Of a stretch of 57,215 nt of DNA, positions 52,854-57,215 are shown piece after piece. Made by a program: the position numbers and the translations under genes. Position 1 is the stretch's first letter, and the number at the start of each line of letters is the position of its first letter. This DNA comes from Rhodospirillaceae bacterium (GTDB taxonomy: Bacteria > Pseudomonadota > Alphaproteobacteria > Azospirillales > Azospirillaceae): the NCBI GenBank assembly GCA_029267445.1, contig JAJUIU010000018.1:1-57215 (forward strand), written 5' to 3'. The notes beneath the pieces were generated by a model. It made no database searches and was not told where the DNA came from. It saw only the letters and a list, made by a program, of their open reading frames with translations.

Positions 52854-53456
52854 TTGGCCGACCGCGCGGAACTGGCGGACGATCTGGCGCTGATCGAAAG
52901 CATGATGCGCAAGGGGCGCCGGGCCGCTGCGCTCGACGGGCGGCATCTGATCGTCTGGGGCGCCCTGCTGTCCACCTTGCTGCTGGTGCAGTACGTGGCG
53001 GAGGTCGGGGACTGGGCGCCCAGCGCGGTGCTCTGGCTCTGGCAGCCGCTGATCGCCGTCGGGTTCCTGCTGTCGCTCGTCATCGGGCGGCGCGCCGCCG
53101 GCCGCCGCCTCGGCAACGCGGTCTCCCGCACCTACATGGCGGCCTTCGCGGGCGCGGGGATCACGATCATCCTCTTCCTCCTGGCGGGCGGGGTGCAGGG
53201 CCGGCCCGATCCGCTGGCGTCCATCGCGGTGCTGTCCGGCGCGCTGGCGACGGCCTGCTGCGTGATGGCGGTGGCCACGTCGCTGCGCTGGATGGGGGGT
53301 GTCGCCCTCGGCTGGTGGCTCGTGCTGGTCTGGTTCGCCGGCAAGGGCCCCCTGGTGCCGACGGACTTCCTGGTGCTGTCGGGGGCGGCGTTCCTGCTGC
53401 TGCTGGTGCCCGGGGTCGTGCTGGTCAACGCCCGCGGGCGCGAGGCGTCGGCGTGA
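52854..53456 (+). CDS. Multi-span membrane protein of unknown function
   Basis: A 200-residue protein with six likely membrane segments (LIVWGALLSTLLLVQYVAE, VLWLWQPLIAVGFLLSLVIG, YMAAFAGAGITIILFLLAG, ASIAVLSGALATACCVMAVA, WMGGVALGWWLVLVWFAG and LSGAAFLLLLVPGVVLV), after a charged N-terminus. TTG 52854 has a GGAGGGA ribosome site, so this rare start is credible. It overlaps the regulator gene by 4 nt (GTGA). Putative partner of a winged-helix repressor; perhaps a sensor or transporter controlled by it. Confidence 0.75.
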   Translation: MADRAELADDLALIESMMRKGRRAAALDGRHLIVWGALLSTLLLVQYVAEVGDWAPSAVLWLWQPLIAVGFLLSLVIGRRAAGRRLGNAVSRTYMAAFAGAGITIILFLLAGGVQGRPDPLASIAVLSGALATACCVMAVATSLRWMGGVALGWWLVLVWFAGKGPLVPTDFLVLSGAAFLLLLVPGVVLVNARGREASA

Positions 53457-53773
53457 CCGTCTTCCACTACAAGGGGCTGGACGAGGTGATCCATGGCCGC
53501 GTCCGCCTCGCCATCATGGCGTTCCTCTCGACGGCGGAGCAGGCCGACTTCAACGAGCTGAAAGAAGGCCTGGACGTCACCGACGGGAACCTGTCTGTCC
53601 AGCTCCGCAAGCTGGAGGAGGCGGGGTACGTCGCCGTCCGCAAGGGCTACCGGGGCCGCCGGCCGCATACGGACGTGACGATCACCGATGCCGGTCGGGC
53701 AGCGCTCCGCGCCTATCACACCCAACTGCGGGAGATGCTGGGCCGTCTCGACCGGGCTGAGGATGGGGCGTGA
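53453..53773 (+). CDS. Winged-helix transcriptional regulator
   Basis: A 106-residue DNA-binding protein of the MarR/ArsR-like HTH_34 type. The winged helix is YKGLDEVIHGRVRLAIMAFL, then QADFNELKEGLDVTDGNLSV as helix-turn-helix and QLRKLEEAGYVAVRKGYRGR as recognition helix and wing. It has no ligand domain, so it probably acts as a small dimeric repressor, perhaps with ligand sensed at the dimer interface. GTG 53453 overlaps the upstream stop; its own stop overlaps the next start (GTGA). Likely autorepresses at 52809-52827. Confidence 0.9.
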   Translation: MTVFHYKGLDEVIHGRVRLAIMAFLSTAEQADFNELKEGLDVTDGNLSVQLRKLEEAGYVAVRKGYRGRRPHTDVTITDAGRAALRAYHTQLREMLGRLDRAEDGA

Positions 53774-54999
53774 CCCGCATGTTCAGGGTCGTGTGCGTCC
53801 TCGTGCTTGGCGCAACGCTCGCCGCCGCTTGGCACGGTATCGGCTGGACCCGCCCGGAGCCGGGGTCCCCGCTGGCCCTGGCGCCTTACACGGAGCGGCT
53901 GTTCGACCCCGCCTACGCCGACGCGGCGGCCCAGGCGGGACGCCATCTCCGGGACATGCGCGACAGGCTCGGGCTGCCGGCGCTGTCGGCCGCCGTCAGC
54001 ATCGACGGGCGGCTCATCTGGGCCGGGGCCGTCGGCTGGGCCGATCCGGAACGGCGTATCCCGGCTGATCCCGACACCCGCTTCCGGATCGGCAGCACCT
54101 CCAAGGCGGTCACGGCCACGGCACTGGCGCGGATGGTGGAGGCCGGGTCCATCGACCTGGACGCCCCCATCTCCCGGTACCTTCCCCGACCGCCGAATCC
54201 AGCCTGGGCGCCGGTCACGCCCCGCCAGCTCGCCAGCCACACCGCCGGGATCGTCGGCTATGCGGAAAACCGCGACCTCCGGGGCCTCGCGCAATCCCTG
54301 CTGGAGTGGGGGGAGGTCGGGAGTGCGGCCGAAAGCCTGGAGTTCTTCGACGACAACGACCTGCTTTTCCCGCCGGGGGAGGGCTTCCACTACTCCTCCT
54401 TCGACACCGTGCTGCTGTCCGCCGCGATGGAGGCCGCTGCCGGGCGGACCTTCCCCGACCTGCTGGACGCGCTGGTCCTGGCGCCGCTCGGGATCGACGG
54501 CGCGGGAGCCGACCGTCCGGCCCGCCCGGTCACGGGGCAGGCCGTTTTCCATGCCGAGGCGGGCGGGGCCTGGAAGCCGTGGCGGGCCGTGGACCACAGC
54601 TACAAATGGGCGGGCGGCGGCCTGCTCGCGTCGCCATCCGAGCTTGCCCTGATCGGCGGCGGCTGGTTCGACCCGGCTTTCCTCTCGCCGGATACGGCCG
54701 CCCTGTTCTGGCGGCCCCAGCGGCTGGCGGACGGCCGGGTCAATCCGCAGTCCTACGCGATCGGCTGGCGGGCGAACCCGCAGACGCTGCTGTTCGGGGC
54801 CGGTCGCCCGGTCCTGAACGTCCATCATGGCGGTGTGTCGAAGGGGGCACTCAGCTGGCTGAACCTCTATCCGGAATTCCGGCTGGCGGTCGCCCTCAAC
54901 ACGAACGCCCGGGTCGAGCCGTTCCAGCCCTTCTTCCGGGAGGCCGACTACGCGATCACCCGGGCCTTCGTCGCGCGGCGTCTTCCGTCAGGGGCTTGA
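53770..54999 (+). CDS. Serine hydrolase of the beta-lactamase/DD-peptidase family
   Basis: A 409-residue exported protein with N-terminal signal or anchor (MFRVVCVLVLGATLAAAWHG). The family's active site is S-x-x-K in IGSTSKAVTATAL, the Tyr motif in FHYSSFDTV, and HHGGVSKG as the third motif. This is the class C beta-lactamase-like fold, which includes esterases, DD-peptidases and amidases, so the substrate cannot be named. The start GTG 53770 overlaps the regulator stop. Expression is tied to the regulator; a cell-wall or antibiotic-related inducer is possible but unproven. Confidence 0.88.
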   Translation: MTRMFRVVCVLVLGATLAAAWHGIGWTRPEPGSPLALAPYTERLFDPAYADAAAQAGRHLRDMRDRLGLPALSAAVSIDGRLIWAGAVGWADPERRIPADPDTRFRIGSTSKAVTATALARMVEAGSIDLDAPISRYLPRPPNPAWAPVTPRQLASHTAGIVGYAENRDLRGLAQSLLEWGEVGSAAESLEFFDDNDLLFPPGEGFHYSSFDTVLLSAAMEAAAGRTFPDLLDALVLAPLGIDGAGADRPARPVTGQAVFHAEAGGAWKPWRAVDHSYKWAGGGLLASPSELALIGGGWFDPAFLSPDTAALFWRPQRLADGRVNPQSYAIGWRANPQTLLFGAGRPVLNVHHGGVSKGALSWLNLYPEFRLAVALNTNARVEPFQPFFREADYAITRAFVARRLPSGA

Positions 55000-55002
55000 G
55001 CC

Positions 55003-55395
55003 CTAGAAGGACCGGCGCCGCTCCGCCTCCAGGCTCTCGAACGTGTCGAGATGGCGGTTCAGCAGCTCCATGTTCTTGGTGTTGGCCTTGAAGGCGAAGT
55101 CGAAGATGGTCCCCAGCACGGGGATGGAGCCGACGGCCCAGTCCACCCCCACATTGGCGGCCATGCGGACCAGGGTGCTGCGCGGCACGCCGATCTGGTG
55201 GGCGCGCCAGACGATGTAGGCCGCGATCACGCCCGTGGCGGTGTCGCCGATGCCGGGCACGATGCTGGCGATGCCGTCGATGCCGAACCGCATGTTGGTG
55301 CCGGGCAGGCGCCAGCGGCTGTCCAGCAGATGGGACAGGTTGCGCAGATGCGCCACGGTCTCCGGGTCGATGCGCTTCGGCGGACGGCGGGACAT
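55003..55395 (-). CDS. DUF4112 protein
   Basis: A 130-residue protein of the DUF4112 family, function unknown. The conserved core is HLLDSRWRLPGTNMRFGIDG, GIASIVPGIGDTATGVIAAY and ANVGVDWAVGSIPVLGTIFD, which provides two short hydrophobic hairpins likely to sit in the membrane. Its N-terminus is basic. It is followed upstream on the same strand by a Pmp3-like gene at 8 nt, a probable operon, and converges on the serine hydrolase. Confidence 0.85.
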   Translation of the reverse strand: MSRRPPKRIDPETVAHLRNLSHLLDSRWRLPGTNMRFGIDGIASIVPGIGDTATGVIAAYIVWRAHQIGVPRSTLVRMAANVGVDWAVGSIPVLGTIFDFAFKANTKNMELLNRHLDTFESLEAERRRSF

Positions 55396-55403
55396 GGGGG
55401 CGC

Positions 55404-55565
55404 CTACTTGTACTTCAGGATCACGTAGATGGCGTGGATGATGCCCGGAATGTAACCGAGGATCGTCAGCAGGATGTTCAGCCAGAAATGCAGCCCGATG
55501 CCGACCTGGAGGAAGACCCCCAGCGGCGGCAGCAGGATGGCGAGCAGGATTCGCAGGATGTCCAT
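55404..55565 (-). CDS. Pmp3/YqaE-family small membrane protein
   Basis: A 53-residue protein of the UPF0057 family with two membrane helices: ILRILLAILLPPLGVFLQVG and FWLNILLTILGYIPGIIHAI. The LPPLGVFLQVGIG and GYIPGIIHAIYVI motifs are diagnostic. Members occur in bacteria, yeast and plants and influence membrane potential or salt tolerance. Start is ATG 55565. It runs 8 nt ahead of the DUF4112 gene, and its own upstream region abuts the imuA promoter. Confidence 0.92.
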   Translation of the reverse strand: MDILRILLAILLPPLGVFLQVGIGLHFWLNILLTILGYIPGIIHAIYVILKYK

Positions 55566-55670
55566 GGAACCTCGTCTGGTTTCGGGGCTGGCGGAAGCGG
55601 GTCCAACCAGCTTAACGCGCGGAGGGTTCCGTCGGGCCGCCACACTTGACCGGAAGCTACGGCCAAACTA

Positions 55671-55685
55671 GAACATAGAGTGAAC
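55671..55685 (+). promoter_or_regulatory. LexA box of imuA
   Basis: GAAC-ATAGAGT-GAAC is the alphaproteobacterial SOS box (GAAC-N7-GAAC). It overlaps the -10 region of a promoter with TTGACC at 55646-55651 and TAGAAC at 55669-55674 (17 bp spacing), so LexA would block transcription of imuA. Confidence 0.85.
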
Positions 55686-55700
55686 AAGTGGCCTCCGATC

Positions 55701-56549
55701 ATGCACTCCCCGTCGCCCGAAACCGATGACGCGCGCGACCGGTCACGCCTCCTGGCGGACCTGAAGGAGCGAATCCGCCGGATCGAGGGGGTGGGCGGGG
55801 CCGACGGCACGGCCCTGGTGCCGCTTGGCCTGCCGGATCTGGATTCGGCCCTGCCGGGCGGCGGTCTGGCGCTGGGGGCCGTGCACGAGGTGGTGGGGGC
55901 CGACGCCCGGCTGGACGGCGGGGCCGCCACCGCCTTCGCGGCATTGCTGCTGGCCCGCATGGCGGCCGGGCGCGGCCCCGTCTTCTGGATCGGCCCGGCG
56001 CACGACCTTTACGCCCCCGGCCTCGCCGCCTATGGGCTCGCCCCCGACCGGCTGGTGCTGGTCCAGGCGGACGGGCGGGGCAGGAAGGGTGCCGCCGACA
56101 TCCTCTGGGCGATGGAGGAGGCGCTGCGCTGTCCCAAGGTGGGGGCGGTGATCGCGGAGGTGGGCGAACTCGACCTCGCCACCAGCCGGCGGCTCCAGCT
56201 CGCGGCGGAGGCGGGGGGCGTGCCCGGCCTGCTGCTCCGCCTCGGGCCCCGGCGGATGGAGGCGAGCGCCTGCGTCACCCGCTGGCGCCTCTCGGCAGCA
56301 CCGGGGGAACCGGATGGTCTGCCCGGCCTCGGCGATCCGGCCTGGCGGGCGGAGTTGCTGCGGGCGCGCGGCGGGCGGCCCGGCGCCTGGCTGTTAACCT
56401 GGCGGGACGGGCGGCTTGCGGGGCGGCGGTTGGCTGATGCCGGGCTTGAGGGTGGCCCCGCCGCGCCCGAGCCGGGGCGTGGGGTAGCCGGTGCCGGGCA
56501 GGGGCTCGCGCCGGAGCGTGTCGTCAAGCTCCGCGTCGCTGGGGGATAG
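55701..56549 (+). CDS. imuA: ImuA-family SOS mutagenesis protein
   Basis: A RecA/SulA-like accessory factor that acts with ImuB and DnaE2 in error-prone translesion synthesis. The 282-residue protein has LPGGGLALGAVHEVVG, VFWIGPAHDLYAPGLAAYGL and ILWAMEEALRCPKVGAVIAE, typical ImuA core strands. ATG 55701 is chosen because the predicted transcription start lies after the LexA box; upstream GTG 55680 falls inside it. The 3' end overlaps an opposing gene by 156 bp. Unlike the usual imuA-imuB-dnaE2 operon, it is separated from imuB by that gene. Confidence 0.9.
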   Translation: MHSPSPETDDARDRSRLLADLKERIRRIEGVGGADGTALVPLGLPDLDSALPGGGLALGAVHEVVGADARLDGGAATAFAALLLARMAAGRGPVFWIGPAHDLYAPGLAAYGLAPDRLVLVQADGRGRKGAADILWAMEEALRCPKVGAVIAEVGELDLATSRRLQLAAEAGGVPGLLLRLGPRRMEASACVTRWRLSAAPGEPDGLPGLGDPAWRAELLRARGGRPGAWLLTWRDGRLAGRRLADAGLEGGPAAPEPGRGVAGAGQGLAPERVVKLRVAGG

Positions 56550-56888
56550 CTCCGGCAAGGACTCCGGGGCCTGCAGCACCCGGCCGATCCGCCGCGCCTC
56601 CACCGCCAACTCCAGCGTCTCCCGCCGGTCGATCGGGTCCAGCCGGCCCTGCGCGTCCAGCCTTTCGCGTTCCCGCAGGTCGGCACCCAGCCGGTCCTGG
56701 TAGACCCGCGCCTTCTCCGCCTCCAGCGGCGTCAGCCGGTCAGGCGCGGGGGAGAAGCGGCCGCTGGCCGTCGCGGGGCGCGACAGCAGCGGGTTGTCCT
56801 CCGCCGTCGCCGGCGTGGCCGGCATCAGCGCCAGGGTGAGGAGGGCCGCCATCGCGGCCGGAGTTCGAAGCGGTCCCATGTCCTTCAT
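56394..56888 (-). CDS. Putative exported protein between imuA and imuB
   Basis: A 164-residue protein with a signal peptide (LRTPAAMAALLTLALMPATPATAED). The mature part is charged and helical (LTPLEAEKARVYQDRLGADL, RERERLDAQGRLD, RRETLELAVEARRIGRVL) and ends in a Pro-rich tail (KPGISQPPPRKPPVPPG). No known family. It runs opposite to imuA and imuB and overlaps the imuA 3' end. ATG 56888 has no good ribosome site, while an internal ATG at 56879 has AAGGA close by. A clean signal peptide supports a real gene. Confidence 0.6.
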   Translation of the reverse strand: MKDMGPLRTPAAMAALLTLALMPATPATAEDNPLLSRPATASGRFSPAPDRLTPLEAEKARVYQDRLGADLRERERLDAQGRLDPIDRRETLELAVEARRIGRVLQAPESLPELSPSDAELDDTLRREPLPGTGYPTPRLGRGGATLKPGISQPPPRKPPVPPG

Positions 56889-56968
56889 ATGGGCGATCCG
56901 GCGGCCTGGGAAAGCCGCCCGCGCGACCGGCCCGCGCGAACGGCTTGACTCTCCCCCTTCCGTGCTAT

Positions 56969-56983
56969 GTTCTTGTTATGTTC
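56969..56983 (+). promoter_or_regulatory. LexA box of imuB
   Basis: GTTC-TTGTTAT-GTTC, the same SOS motif on the opposite orientation, overlaps a TATGTT -10-like hexamer (56966-56971), with TTGACT at 56945-56950. It controls the downstream imuB separately from imuA. Confidence 0.8.
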
Positions 56984-57009
56984 TCATCCGCGTTCCGGTC
57001 CGTTGAAGC

Positions 57010-57061
57010 GGGTGGGGGCAGTGGGTGGGGGCAGTGGGTGGGGGCAGGGGCAGGGGTGGGG
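57010..57061 (+). repeat. G-rich 13-bp tandem repeat in the imuB leader
   Basis: GGGTGGGGGCAGT (57010-57022, 57023-57035) and a third copy lacking the final T (57036-57047), followed by shorter GGGCAG and GGGTGGGG units. Several G-runs lie on the coding strand between the LexA box and the imuB start, so a G-quadruplex in DNA or mRNA is possible. Confidence 0.7.
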
Positions 57062-57071
57062 AAGGACAAGG

Positions 57072-57215
57072 ATGTCATCGTCACGCCGAATCCTGTCGCT
57101 CTGGCTGCCGTGCCTCGCGACCGACCGCCTGCGCCGGTCGCGGGGCCGGCGCCTGCCGGAGCGCGACGCCGCGGGGCCGGTGGTCGCCGTGCTGGCGGAG
57201 CGCGGGCGGCTGACC
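57072..57215 (+). CDS. imuB: ImuB, Y-family polymerase-like SOS protein (3'-truncated)
   Basis: Only the first 48 codons are in the window. SRRILSLWLPCLATDRLRRS is a characteristic ImuB opening, where the catalytically inactive Y-family-like protein begins. GPVVAVLAERGRLT continues the first strand and helix of the palm. ImuB binds the beta clamp and brings DnaE2 to damage. The ATG follows AAGGACAAGG. It is preceded by its own LexA box, and dnaE2 would be expected downstream, outside the window. Confidence 0.85.
   Translation, partial: MSSSRRILSLWLPCLATDRLRRSRGRRLPERDAAGPVVAVLAERGRLT

Noticed and set aside
55680-55700. An earlier GTG start for imuA at 55680
   Set aside because: It falls inside the LexA box, before or at the predicted transcription start.

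Overview
The window is GC-rich and comes from an alphaproteobacterium. The evidence is a CtrA response regulator, GAAC-N7-GAAC type LexA boxes, an imuA/imuB mutagenesis locus, rluD followed by rpoH, and a PLP-type ornithine decarboxylase beside homospermidine synthase. The che order cheA(+REC)-cheW-cheY-cheB-cheR and the neighbouring ctrA and fliI-fliJ point to a motile member of the Rhodospirillales/Azospirillaceae (Rhodocista or Azospirillum-like). That placement is inference, since no rRNA lies in the window.

Layout. 1-5111: a translationally coupled chemotaxis operon, cut at its 5' end. 5108-8194: a DUF1232 protein, ctrA, and divergent fliI-fliJ. 8425-14419 (minus strand): glycogen and maltodextrin enzymes, namely glgB plus an aldo/keto reductase, then malQ plus a kinase-fold DUF4032 protein. 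14420-26283 (plus strand): a maltodextrin acquisition locus with a secreted alpha-amylase, MalK, MalE, an enlarged MalF, MalG, two related secreted proteins resembling the glucodextranase C-terminal domain, and a large outer-membrane barrel. The operon sits behind an FNR/FixK-like box and a structured leader. 26305-33730: an orphan Rap1a/Tai-like protein, a thiolase/FadB beta-oxidation pair and a TRAP transporter. 33942-38630: small unknown proteins, then a patatin, PhaC-like hydrolase and SDR cluster. 38656-42820: tRNA-Glu(CTC), L-threonine aldolase, rluD, rpoH and a membrane protein. 42837-44954: a tail-anchored pseudokinase. 45088-47582: purA and hisZ. 47751-51680: homospermidine synthase, ornithine decarboxylase with a leader that encodes a 12-residue peptide, and a VapBC pair. 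51726-55565: a WecA-like transferase, a three-gene operon (membrane protein, winged-helix regulator, serine hydrolase) and two small proteins. 55671-57215: imuA and the start of imuB, each with its own LexA box and separated by an opposing gene.

How the genes fit together. The secreted amylase should make maltodextrins. The barrel and the two secreted domain proteins are candidates for capture and outer-membrane passage. MalEFGK would import the sugars, and MalQ and GlgB would direct them to or from glycogen. The most unusual items are the MalF with about 340 extra N-terminal residues that look like a sensor module, the FNR-type box and leader of that operon, the short peptide in the ornithine decarboxylase leader, the pseudokinase, and the split imuA/imuB arrangement. 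Most of the remainder is ordinary chromosomal housekeeping. I saw no CRISPR array, prophage, insertion sequence or rRNA.
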